Shown: positions 35,382 through 43,544 of the stretch, piece after piece
How the letters are laid out: each line of letters starts with the position of its first letter
Position numbering within the stretch: position 1 is the stretch's first letter
Origin: JBALVT01 sp036960305
GTDB taxonomy: Bacteria > Pseudomonadota > Gammaproteobacteria > Pseudomonadales > Halieaceae
Assembly: GCA_036960305.1 (NCBI GenBank)
Contig: JBALWA010000004.1
Location: 106,435-170,434 of the forward strand
Length of the DNA stretch: 64,000 nt
Direction: 5' to 3'
Made by a program: the position numbers and the translations under genes
Notes under the pieces: generated by a model
Database searches by the model: none
Told to the model about the DNA's origin: nothing
What the model saw: only the letters and a program-made list of their open reading frames with translations

Positions 35382-37193
35382 TCAGATTCGCTTCTGTAGC
35401 AGGATTCCACCGGAGCCGGTGGCAAAAACACCGTTGCCCGTGACTGTTACGGCCTGCAAGGTATTCTCGCATCGGCTGTCCTCCGGCTCCCAGTGGCCGT
35501 CGTTATTTCTCAGAATAGTCCCGTTTGAGCCTACCACATAGAATACGTCCTCTGAGCCGGCCACGCAGTGCAGGTCACTTCTTACACCGGAGAACTCCCT
35601 GTGCCAGTTGTTGTCCTCAAAACGTATCAAGGTTCCGGCGAGACCGGCGATAAACAGCTTATTAAGGGAGCTTCCGTGAACGCCGTACAAGTCCTGTTCT
35701 GTGCCGGCGCCAAAGGATTTCCATCGTTCACCATCCCAGCGCAGTACGGTGCCACCACCGCCAACCGCCAGCAGGTGTTGGGAGTCCTGCCCCCACAAGC
35801 CATACAGTTCCTGCTTGATACCGGTTTCTATCTGTCGCCACATAAGACCATCGAAACGTAGGGCGTAGCCGTTGTCGCCGACCGCAAATATGTCATGTGG
35901 GCCGAAGCCGGCTATGGCCAATAGTGCCGTATCGACAGTTCCGTGGTGGGCTACATCCCAATCACTGCCGTCAAAATGAAGAATAGTGGAGGCGTCACAG
36001 GCCGCGTAAATATTGTTGGGCGAACTTCCCCACAGCGCGTGAATGCGCCGATTGCCCGGGGCCTCTCTCACTGTAATCTGATCCCCGTCCAGGTGAAGCA
36101 CGGTGCCCGACTCACCGGCGGCAATGAGTTTGCTATCGCTTACAGTCCAGAGTGTTCGCAGGGTTTTATTGGTTTCGCCGTTGGAGATTGTCTTCCATTG
36201 GGCACCGTGCTCGATTATAGGGAGATCGCTGGACTCCTGACCTGTCGCTTCCTGTAAGACGGTGCCGTTGTCGCCACATATCATGGCACTGCCGTCGGCA
36301 AAGCTGATTACGTCGTGTAAATCGTAGCGCAGTCGGGTTTTCAGCTTGCTGACACCTTCGGAAGTCCAGCGGAACGCGGTTCCCCCATCGCCCGTAATCA
36401 GCAGGTTGCTGCCCTCTCGGCGTACTCTTCGCAGACGCGGTAGCGATTCCTCAATCTTCACAGCTGTCCAATCTCCTTTGCTGTAGAGAAACATGCGGCC
36501 GACGAATTGATTGGTCTCGATGCTGTACTCTCCACCCACCGCGATGACAGTGTCCTCATTGAGCACAGCCATACTAACTATCGGGCAGCCGGTATTTGTT
36601 TCAACCTTTTTCCATTCACCCTCAGCCAACTCGAGCACTACGCCACCGAGACCTCCTACCAGTACCCGGCTGTCTGAAAGGGGTAGTACGGAGCGCAGAT
36701 TCGCCACAGTGCCACTTTTGTGTTCGATCCAATCTATGCCATTGTATTGTGTAATTCGTCCCTGGTCGCCCACCGCCCAAAGACTGCCATCGGGGCTTCT
36801 CTCACACTCGAACAGGGGTTGATTGATTGTGGTGGGTTCATTCTGTCCACCTTGTACAGGATGCCACCGGCCGGCTTTGCGAACACAAATACGCCCTAGC
36901 CAGCCAACGGAAAAAACATCGTCGTTGTGAAAACATAGTGAGTGCACATTGAGCTTACTGCCCAGATTTTCGGGTTGCCAACTAACGCCATCAAAATGAA
37001 AGATCACCCCATCGTCGCCCGCGATAAAAATATTATCGGCTGAGTCGCCGGCTATCGCCCACAAGACCCCATCGGTTTGCTGGCGTAGTTCTGGGATGGA
37101 GCCCAGTTGGGTTCGGGCCAGGCTTTCGTCGGGCGCGGTGAACAGTCGTGTCAAGAAGCGTCGTCTGCCGGTGTTGGGAAGGGCGGTATTCAT
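35382..37193 (-). CDS. Fourteen-repeat (double) beta-propeller protein, last gene of the Mo-enzyme operon
   Basis: 603 residues from the ATG at 37193, which overlaps the stop of the Mrp/Nbp35 gene as ATGA; a further upstream ATG is less likely. I count 14 repeats of about 40 residues, each of the form L-x-x-(V/L)-W/A-G...aVG..G.(I/V)L.(F/W)DG..W, for example LYGLWGQDSQHLLAVGGGGT. Fourteen blades fit two seven-bladed propellers. No convincing signal peptide, though GRRRFL near residue 10 is Tat-like without the hydrophobic stretch. Such propellers often act as assembly scaffolds (compare Ycf48/HCF136-type factors). A role in maturing the Mo/Fe-S enzyme is an inference from the operon. Confidence 0.85.
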   Translation of the reverse strand: MNTALPNTGRRRFLTRLFTAPDESLARTQLGSIPELRQQTDGVLWAIAGDSADNIFIAGDDGVIFHFDGVSWQPENLGSKLNVHSLCFHNDDVFSVGWLGRICVRKAGRWHPVQGGQNEPTTINQPLFECERSPDGSLWAVGDQGRITQYNGIDWIEHKSGTVANLRSVLPLSDSRVLVGGLGGVVLELAEGEWKKVETNTGCPIVSMAVLNEDTVIAVGGEYSIETNQFVGRMFLYSKGDWTAVKIEESLPRLRRVRREGSNLLITGDGGTAFRWTSEGVSKLKTRLRYDLHDVISFADGSAMICGDNGTVLQEATGQESSDLPIIEHGAQWKTISNGETNKTLRTLWTVSDSKLIAAGESGTVLHLDGDQITVREAPGNRRIHALWGSSPNNIYAACDASTILHFDGSDWDVAHHGTVDTALLAIAGFGPHDIFAVGDNGYALRFDGLMWRQIETGIKQELYGLWGQDSQHLLAVGGGGTVLRWDGERWKSFGAGTEQDLYGVHGSSLNKLFIAGLAGTLIRFEDNNWHREFSGVRSDLHCVAGSEDVFYVVGSNGTILRNNDGHWEPEDSRCENTLQAVTVTGNGVFATGSGGILLQKRI

Positions 37194-38131
37194 GACATCA
37201 TTTTCCGCTGTTGCTGTATCAGTGTGTCCCGACAAGATATGGCCAGCTCTTCAAATAGTGTGTGTAGGGGAGAGGCTTTGTCTCCGGCAATGGGTGCCCC
37301 GGCTGCCGCGCCAGCTCCAATCGACGGTGTGAAAGGCAGGCGTGCCAGTGTAGCGATACCCTGCTGTTCGAACCGTTCCACTTCCGGATCGCGTGGAAAC
37401 ATATCGAACTCGCCGCCACAGTGGGGGCAGATGGTGCCGGCGAAGTTTTCCACCAGACCGAGAACCGGTAGTGCGGACTCTTTGCAGTAGCGGGCGGCTT
37501 TGAGCGTGTCCTGTAACGCGATAGCATCAGCTGAGGTCACTAGCAGCGCGCTGGTATTGCAGCCCTTGAGGGCATCCCCAAGGGTAATGAGTTCATTTCC
37601 GGTGCCAGGTGGCATATCCACTATCAAAAAATCCAATACACCCCAATCAAAGGAGCCGAGCATGTGATGGACGTAGTCGTGCTTGTAAGCGTCGCGCCAC
37701 ACCACCGGCGTGTCGTCCTCCTCGAGGAAAAATGCCAGCGAGCCTATGCGCAGTGAGCCTCGCCCTTCAATGGCATAGGTAGGAGCATTGACGCCGCGGC
37801 CAGTGACCTTCACTTGCTCACCCTGTAGGCCGAACAAACGGGCGACATTGGGTCCGTGGATGTCGCCATCCGCCAAGCCGACAGAGTATCCAAGCTGTGC
37901 CAGTGCGACTGCAAGATTGGCAGAGACGGTACTTTTGCCAACGCCGCCCTTGTTGGCCATCACCGGAATGATCCAGTTCATTTTTGACAGCCGATGTTCC
38001 ATATGAACTTTACTGTGATTGGCTTTATCGAGTATGCAGCCGTCCTCCTTTGGACAAAAACTGCAAGCGTGACCGCGGCCGCAGTCTTCAATTTCTTCTG
38101 CTACATCGATGTATTCCACGGCGTCACTCAT
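37190..38131 (-). CDS. Nbp35/Mrp-type Fe-S carrier P-loop ATPase
   Basis: 313 residues from the ATG at 38131, which overlaps the gamma-subunit stop (ATGA). Walker A is KGGVGKST at residues 61-68, switch II VDMPPGTG near 171-178, and the CPHC cluster ligand is at Cys235/Cys238, as in Mrp/ApbC/Nbp35 carriers that hold and transfer a [4Fe-4S] cluster. Unusually for a bacterial Mrp protein there is an extra N-terminal cluster, C17-x5-C23-x2-C26-x5-C32, resembling the N-terminal ferredoxin-like cysteines of Nbp35 (C-x13-C-x2-C-x5-C). In this operon it is a strong candidate for a dedicated Fe-S insertase for the Mo enzyme. Confidence 0.92.
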   Translation of the reverse strand: MSDAVEYIDVAEEIEDCGRGHACSFCPKEDGCILDKANHSKVHMEHRLSKMNWIIPVMANKGGVGKSTVSANLAVALAQLGYSVGLADGDIHGPNVARLFGLQGEQVKVTGRGVNAPTYAIEGRGSLRIGSLAFFLEEDDTPVVWRDAYKHDYVHHMLGSFDWGVLDFLIVDMPPGTGNELITLGDALKGCNTSALLVTSADAIALQDTLKAARYCKESALPVLGLVENFAGTICPHCGGEFDMFPRDPEVERFEQQGIATLARLPFTPSIGAGAAAGAPIAGDKASPLHTLFEELAISCRDTLIQQQRKMMS

Positions 38132-38883
38132 TGCAAAGTCACCCAACCGGGCGAAACGTGTTTCAGTCCATCCCGCTGTTTGGCATCTCCCTGCCATAGG
38201 GCGAGCGCGAGCGTAATGGTATCTCCACTGAAATCCGCTTGATGTTCACCACTTTCAGAAACTGGTCGGCTGAACACGACCACCCACTCACCGCTGTCGC
38301 GATAAGTACTGCTGATTGCGAGTTGGCCTTGCTCCAGGCGTGTGGTACTGCCGAAACCACCCGCGGCGAGATTCTGTGGTTGGTCCAGTCCGGCTTTCCA
38401 GTACCAGATATTTACCGGCGTAGTGGGTGCCCCCATCATATAGCTGGTTGCCGGTCCGCCTTCCAGGGCGAACTGCACCGCCGCCCCGTCGCTGAATTCC
38501 TGTCTCGACGTGATGACATCGTGGGTGGAATCAGACCAGCGCATGCGCAAGTGCAGGGCTTCGCCGTCATGGCCAGCTCTGAGGTTTAACGATACAGGGG
38601 GTGTTTTCGGGTCATAGCGCAGATTGATCGATTGGTGTACTGGTGGCGCCAGGTTGAGATCCAGACTGTATTCCTGCGCCGCACGCCATGCGGCGCTGTC
38701 CGGTGTGCTGAAGTCAGCTCCCGGTTGCCGCGATAAATTGACGATACCACCGACTTCCAGTGCCAGTATCGGAGTGTCATCGATAACAATTCTCGCTGCC
38801 TGATTGGCAGCCTCCGAAACTTGTTCAGAGCATGCTGCAAGGATGCCAGCGATCGCGACCGCAGTGAAAATCGCTTTAATCAT
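38128..38883 (-). CDS. Ethylbenzene-dehydrogenase-type gamma subunit (heme b), predicted lipoprotein
   Basis: 251 residues from the ATG at 38883 (AGGA five bases upstream). The EB_dh-type domain shows LHLRMRWSDSTHD, then TSYMMGAPTTPVNIWYWKAG, where the Met and Lys positions correspond to the axial heme-b ligands of this family, and GEWVVVFSRPV near the end. The subunit relays electrons from the Fe-S beta subunit to a periplasmic acceptor. The N-terminus has a canonical lipobox LAAC with Cys18 followed by Ser, so it should be lipid-anchored, unlike the soluble gamma subunits of well-studied enzymes. It lies after the chaperone gene rather than directly after beta. Confidence 0.88.
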   Translation of the reverse strand: MIKAIFTAVAIAGILAACSEQVSEAANQAARIVIDDTPILALEVGGIVNLSRQPGADFSTPDSAAWRAAQEYSLDLNLAPPVHQSINLRYDPKTPPVSLNLRAGHDGEALHLRMRWSDSTHDVITSRQEFSDGAAVQFALEGGPATSYMMGAPTTPVNIWYWKAGLDQPQNLAAGGFGSTTRLEQGQLAISSTYRDSGEWVVVFSRPVSESGEHQADFSGDTITLALALWQGDAKQRDGLKHVSPGWVTLQ

Positions 38884-38888
38884 AGTTC

Positions 38889-39611
38889 CTAACCCCACAG
38901 GTTAACGGACGCAATCTGGTCCGGATTATGTATTTGCGCGACTGATTCGCCAAGTGCCCCATTAAATTGATTTTGCATTACGGTCACAGCCTCCAGCGAC
39001 AAGGTGGATAGGTTAAGAAAGAAAGGATTGATGGGTGAGTGGCTGTTTGCCTTTTGCAGCGCGGTCACCATCATTTCGAGAAAGTGTTGCAGATGGCGTT
39101 CACAAAAATCCCGTTGGGCGCATTGATAGCCCCGCTGTAAGTCGGGTCTATCCGCAGATGATTCCTCCAGATGTGTTAGCCAGGCCAGCAGCTCGAGCTG
39201 GCAAACGATGTGGTCGGGCAGTTCATTGGCCAGAGTATCCTCGTTGGTCTTTAGTCCAAAGAGACGATACCAGCCGCTGTATTCCAGAAGAAATTCGGGG
39301 CGGCTGCCACTGCCGAGTAACTCACTGTAATCACCTGCATTGAGGTGAACAACCGGCATGCCCCGTTTGCCGACTTGAAATACGTGGATATATTCGGCTT
39401 CGTAAGCCGCAAAACTATTTTCAGGCTGTCCTATTACTGCGTCGACTCCGCAGGCCGCATGGGCTGCGTGGGAAAGGGCCGTCGGGTAGCTGCCGTTTAT
39501 CAGCGTTTCGTGGAATTCTTCGATGGGATGTACAAAACCAAGCGCAAGCAACTGGTACAGCTGTGAGCGTGCTGATGCATTGTCGGAGATGTCGTTGAGT
39601 AAGTTTTTCAT
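38889..39611 (-). CDS. TorD/DmsD-family chaperone of the Mo enzyme
   Basis: 240 residues, all-helical, with the family pattern SQLYQLLALGFVHP at the start, an AYEAEYIHVFQVG segment (Y/F-x-x-x-Y-x-x-L/V-F equivalent), and HLQHFLEMMVTAL. TorD-type chaperones bind the Tat signal peptide of the catalytic subunit and hold it until the cofactor is inserted. It is encoded 3 bases after the beta subunit gene and 5 bases before the gamma gene. The cognate client is the Tat-signal alpha subunit at 40605-43361. Residues 5-14 also fit a helix start from the ATG at 39611. Confidence 0.88.
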   Translation of the reverse strand: MKNLLNDISDNASARSQLYQLLALGFVHPIEEFHETLINGSYPTALSHAAHAACGVDAVIGQPENSFAAYEAEYIHVFQVGKRGMPVVHLNAGDYSELLGSGSRPEFLLEYSGWYRLFGLKTNEDTLANELPDHIVCQLELLAWLTHLEESSADRPDLQRGYQCAQRDFCERHLQHFLEMMVTALQKANSHSPINPFFLNLSTLSLEAVTVMQNQFNGALGESVAQIHNPDQIASVNLWG

Positions 39612-39614
39612 CTG

Positions 39615-40592
39615 TTATCCCAGCTTGAACATGTCACTGTGCTTGTAGGCAATAAGAATATCCATCAGTGCGGAATCTTTGCCAGCCTGTTTCTTTGAGC
39701 GTTCCGCTTCCAGTGTATCCAGTGATGCTCTCACGCCGTCACCGAACAGACTCTCCAGATAGGACAGTGGTATCCGGTCTTCATCGGCTGCGGTTCCGTC
39801 CGCGTTGAATGCGTCGGGGGCTGTCGGGGGAACATAAAAGACATTGGGTTGTGTGCCCCATTCCGAGTGCAGGGGCAGGGCCACCTTGTATTTATCGACC
39901 AGTTGGTGAATTGGGCCCTCTTCATCATCGCGGTAGCCTATCCAGCGAATTCGCCCCACACATTGTTGGGCGCAGGCAGTGGGTAAGCCCTTCTCTATTC
40001 GCGGGTAGCAGAAAATGCACTTTTCTGATTTGGATAGTTTCTCGTTGAAGTAAACTTTTTTATAGGGACAGGCGGTCACACAGTAGCGATAGCCGCGGCA
40101 GCGTTCCTGGTCAATCAGCACAATACCGTCTTCCTGGCGTTTGTAGATTGCATTGCGGGAGCAGGCCGCCAGGCAGGCCGGGTTGGTGCAATGATTGCAG
40201 ATACGCGGCAGGTAGAAATGATAACTGTTGGGGTAGTCGCCTTCGCCCTCATCCTCATCCCAGTTGGCCCCCCATGTGGGTTTTACATTGGGCCGCAACC
40301 AGGGATCGGTGCCCGTCATCAGGGCCTCTTCGTAGTTATACTCCCAGGGTTCACCATAGTCTTCAGGCGTGGGCAATTTCCCCGTTTTCAGTTGGCCGTT
40401 CTCGTCGAAGCCTCCGCCACTGGCTTCATAGAATCGGGGATAGCCATCTCCCGGCATGGTTTCCACATTGTTCCAATACATGTATTCGCGGCCATTGCGA
40501 TTGGTCCACTGGGTTTTGCAGGCCATGGTGCAGGTGTGGCAGCCTATGCATTTATTGAGGTCCATGACCATTGCCAGTTGTCGGTTTGACAT
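39615..40592 (-). CDS. Type II DMSO-reductase-family beta subunit, four Fe-S clusters
   Basis: 325 residues. The first cluster is C15-x2-C18-x2-C21-x3-C25. The others are CNHCTNPACLAAC, CRGYRYCVTACPYKK and CIFCYPRIEKG...CAQQC. NarH-type subunits have the same order, and in them a Trp replaces a Cys in the CRGWRMC-like motif, giving a [3Fe-4S] centre; here the residue is Tyr. No signal peptide: it should be exported with the alpha subunit by the Tat system. The closing segment CVGRIRWIGYRDD matches the NarH/EbdB family. The gene starts 12 bases after the alpha stop. Confidence 0.94.
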   Translation of the reverse strand: MSNRQLAMVMDLNKCIGCHTCTMACKTQWTNRNGREYMYWNNVETMPGDGYPRFYEASGGGFDENGQLKTGKLPTPEDYGEPWEYNYEEALMTGTDPWLRPNVKPTWGANWDEDEGEGDYPNSYHFYLPRICNHCTNPACLAACSRNAIYKRQEDGIVLIDQERCRGYRYCVTACPYKKVYFNEKLSKSEKCIFCYPRIEKGLPTACAQQCVGRIRWIGYRDDEEGPIHQLVDKYKVALPLHSEWGTQPNVFYVPPTAPDAFNADGTAADEDRIPLSYLESLFGDGVRASLDTLEAERSKKQAGKDSALMDILIAYKHSDMFKLG

Positions 40593-40604
40593 TGTTCAGC
40601 CCTC

Positions 40605-43361
40605 CTATGCTTGTTCGGCGCGTTCGATGTCGACGCCGGATTCGTTAGATAATTGGTTGGGGTTCCACTTGTACATATCGAAGGTGAGGTGACCCCAGTT
40701 CCCCACCAGTTCCAGTGGCTGGATCAGGGTTGCCACGATAGTGTTGAGGCCCTTTTTATTGCGCATTTGGTAGGGTTCCCAGGCGTGTTCCATCATGACC
40801 TGATTGTCGCGCACGGTGGGGGTGACTTTGGCCTGGGCATGGAACTCGCCAAGACTATTGAACACTCGAACCTGTCCGCCGTCTTCGATGCCCTTCGCTG
40901 CGGCCAGGATCGGGCTGACATAAACAAAAGGTTCACCCCGCTGTTGTCGCATCATGTACTTGTTGGAGCGCCAGGTGGTGTGAATACCCCAGCGGGTGTG
41001 CGGTGTGTAGAACGTGTAGGGGAAATTCGAGCTGGCCGGGCCAGCATTATCTCGCGCTGTCGGTACGGATGAGTTGAGTTTCTGGTACCACTCGTGGTCG
41101 CAGTAAAAGGTGATGCGACCGGACAGGGTGGGGTAGGGCGTTTTGTCCTCCACCTGGCTTCTCCAGGCTTGTACCGGCTTGTCGGGCGTCACCTTGGCGC
41201 TTTCAGGGGAGGGGCTCTCCCAGATCGTTACAAAGCCCTTATCAACGGCTTCGTCAAATGACTGACCCTGGAACTGAGGACTATTTTCCACCAGGAAACG
41301 CACCTCGTCCTTTGCCGTCATCAGTTTTCCGCCCATGGTGTAATCGTCGGCGATGGTGTGTAAGTCACGGGAAAACGGGCCGTCCTGGTAGGAAGAGATT
41401 CCTCTGGCAATGGCTCTTTCCTGGATTTTTTGAGCCAGCAGTACATACAGTTCCCACTCGGGTTTGGCCTCGCCGACCGGTTTTACCGGGGCGGTAAAGA
41501 GATTGCCAAAACGGTGCAGTGGCGTGGTCCGAAAGTCCCAACCCTCATAATGCCCAGCGGCGGGCAGAACATAGTCCGCGTACATCGCAGTCGAGTCCAT
41601 ACGTATGTTGATGTTGACGAAGAGCTCGGAGAAATGCTCCAGCATCCGCTCCCGGTAATGGGGCCCCTTGTTGCGGGCGAACTTGTTGTCGGCCTGTAAG
41701 AAGGCGCCTTTGATCCCCTCGTAGACGGGCATTTGTCCGTTCTCGACAACCTCTTCAATCATCTGCTGCATTTCTTCAACATCGAAGCCGGTGCGTTTTT
41801 TGAGCTTGTTGTTGTCGTAGTGTGCCCTTGCTTCAATAATTTTTTTGCCGTGGACAAACTCTCCCAGGCCGCCGCATTCCATGCGGGGCGTCTTACCCAG
41901 TTGAATAAAGCCGAGGTAGAAAGTCGATTCGTACCCCCACATGCTGAATGGGCTCCAGTAACCACCGCTTTCTCCGTTGTGGCCAGTGAGCGAGCACATC
42001 AGGATCTGCGCCCATTGGGTGTAGATTCCGTTCAACATCTTGGCCGACGCGAATCCGGCTGCAATCACGGCTTTTTTAGCCGCAGCAAACAGGCGTGCCT
42101 CTTCGCGCACGATGTCGGGGTGCAGTCCGGTTTTTTCCCTGGTTGCCTCCGGAGAGAACTTCATCGCCTCCGCATGCATATGCACAAAGGCGGGTTGCAC
42201 CGCTATGTCAGCCACTGAAAACTCGCCTTTCAATGCGGGCTGGAGTGAACCCAAGGCAAGACTTTTTGCGTCACTGCCCATAGAGCCTGGTGCTTCTACT
42301 GCGCGCTGGGTTTTCTCGTCCCACAGGTAAAATACATCGTCCTTACCCTCGGGCTCGACATCCGACTGCCGCAATAATTTGCCATCGTCATCCCGAACTA
42401 AAAGCGTGAGATCGGTTTGTTCTTTAACAAAATCGAGATCGACCAGGTTTTCATCGAGAATAGTGTAAACCATGCTCATGTAAAGAAAGGGGTCGGCACC
42501 GGGCTTGATATTAAGCCAGCGATCGGTGTGGATAGCGGTGGGGTTGTAGTCAGGGGAGGTGGCCACCACCCGCGCGCCATTGTATTTTCCCTCCCACACA
42601 TAGTGGGCATCCGGTATGCGCGTGACATTGGCGTTAAGATAGGACAGCAGAAGGTAGTCCGCGCCAAACCAGGCGTCGGAGGTGGCATTTTGCATGTTGT
42701 CGCCGTAGGCCAGGTATTGGCCCGATTGGCCGTCGCCGACGTCGGTCAATGAGTCTTCCTGAATACCGCCCAGCAGCGATGCAAAGCGCAGCCCGGCTGC
42801 TAACTTGCCGTTGGAAACGGTGCCGGTACCGGTATGGGTGGCGAGACAGCCTGGACCGTGCTCCTCATAGAGATCAATCACCTTATCGGCTATTTCTTCT
42901 GCTGCCTGGTCCCATGAAATACGCTGCCATTTGCCCTCGCCGCGCTCTCCTGCCCGTTTCATGGGGTAGCGAATACGGTCAGGTTCATACATGGCCTGGG
43001 AGTGGATGGCACCTTTCTGACAACCTCTGGGGTTAGTGTCGGGTATGTCATCCGCGATTTGCGGGTACTGTGCCAGTTGTTCTTCGCGTACCACGATGCC
43101 GTCTTTGGCCAGGATCTTGAAGGCGCAGTTGCCGTGGCAATTCACACAGTGTGCTGAATAGCCCACGACATCGTGCTCGTATTCCTTGCGGTAAGCGTCC
43201 TCCCAGCCCCGGTAGGGGTAGTCGGTCTTCAAAGTGTCATGGATAGGTTCAAGTGAGGTGAGTGACCAGGCGTTTTCGGCGCTGAGCACGCCGATACTGG
43301 CAACGCCCACGCTGGCGATACCGGAGGTTTTGAGGAAATCACGGCGATCGAGCTTTTTCAT
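40605..43361 (-). CDS. Type II DMSO-reductase-family catalytic subunit (ethylbenzene/C25-dehydrogenase-like)
   Basis: 918 residues. A Tat signal (DRRDFLK at residues 5-11, then a hydrophobic stretch to about residue 30) sends it to the periplasm. The FS0 cluster is H71-x3-C75-x3-C79-x34-C114, the His-first pattern that marks the type II family (NarG, DdhA, EbdA, SerA, S25dA). The expected Mo-ligand Asp region is TDVGDGQSGQYLAYGDN. The family oxidises dimethylsulfide or C-H bonds anaerobically using water, or reduces nitrate, selenate or chlorate. With an EbdC-like gamma subunit and the catabolic context, a hydroxylating dehydrogenase is likeliest. First gene of a six-gene operon divergent from gntR. 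Confidence 0.94.
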   Translation of the reverse strand: MKKLDRRDFLKTSGIASVGVASIGVLSAENAWSLTSLEPIHDTLKTDYPYRGWEDAYRKEYEHDVVGYSAHCVNCHGNCAFKILAKDGIVVREEQLAQYPQIADDIPDTNPRGCQKGAIHSQAMYEPDRIRYPMKRAGERGEGKWQRISWDQAAEEIADKVIDLYEEHGPGCLATHTGTGTVSNGKLAAGLRFASLLGGIQEDSLTDVGDGQSGQYLAYGDNMQNATSDAWFGADYLLLSYLNANVTRIPDAHYVWEGKYNGARVVATSPDYNPTAIHTDRWLNIKPGADPFLYMSMVYTILDENLVDLDFVKEQTDLTLLVRDDDGKLLRQSDVEPEGKDDVFYLWDEKTQRAVEAPGSMGSDAKSLALGSLQPALKGEFSVADIAVQPAFVHMHAEAMKFSPEATREKTGLHPDIVREEARLFAAAKKAVIAAGFASAKMLNGIYTQWAQILMCSLTGHNGESGGYWSPFSMWGYESTFYLGFIQLGKTPRMECGGLGEFVHGKKIIEARAHYDNNKLKKRTGFDVEEMQQMIEEVVENGQMPVYEGIKGAFLQADNKFARNKGPHYRERMLEHFSELFVNINIRMDSTAMYADYVLPAAGHYEGWDFRTTPLHRFGNLFTAPVKPVGEAKPEWELYVLLAQKIQERAIARGISSYQDGPFSRDLHTIADDYTMGGKLMTAKDEVRFLVENSPQFQGQSFDEAVDKGFVTIWESPSPESAKVTPDKPVQAWRSQVEDKTPYPTLSGRITFYCDHEWYQKLNSSVPTARDNAGPASSNFPYTFYTPHTRWGIHTTWRSNKYMMRQQRGEPFVYVSPILAAAKGIEDGGQVRVFNSLGEFHAQAKVTPTVRDNQVMMEHAWEPYQMRNKKGLNTIVATLIQPLELVGNWGHLTFDMYKWNPNQLSNESGVDIERAEQA

Positions 43362-43391
43362 TTCTGGGCGCCTCGGGTGCGTATGGCAGAG

Positions 43392-43474
43392 ATTATAATA
43401 TGAAGCTATGAAAGTTATAACATATGGCGAAATAATAGCGTAACTGCCAGATTAATCAATTAAAAATTATAACA
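43392..43474. promoter_or_regulatory. Divergent control region with TTATAAC boxes, Mo-enzyme operon / gntR
   Basis: Between the divergent starts at 43361 and 43545 are GTTATAACAT (43414-43423) and ATTATAACA (43466-43474), both close to the ATGTTATAACAT palindrome seen at 49109. ATTATAATAT at 43392-43401 contains a perfect leftward -10 (TATAAT) for the operon, so a box overlaps its -35 region. These are candidate GntR-family operators for autoregulation and operon control. An AT-rich -10 can mimic the box, so 43392 is the weakest site. Confidence 0.55.
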
Positions 43475-43544
43475 AATACATGTTTAATGATAAACTTTGG
43501 CCTAAATATTGAGTTTAGTTGTAACTTGGGATGGCGCAAGCACT

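Noticed and set aside
43392..43401. ATTATAATAT as an independent operator
   Set aside because: It coincides with a perfect -10 hexamer for the leftward operon, so it may only be the promoter.
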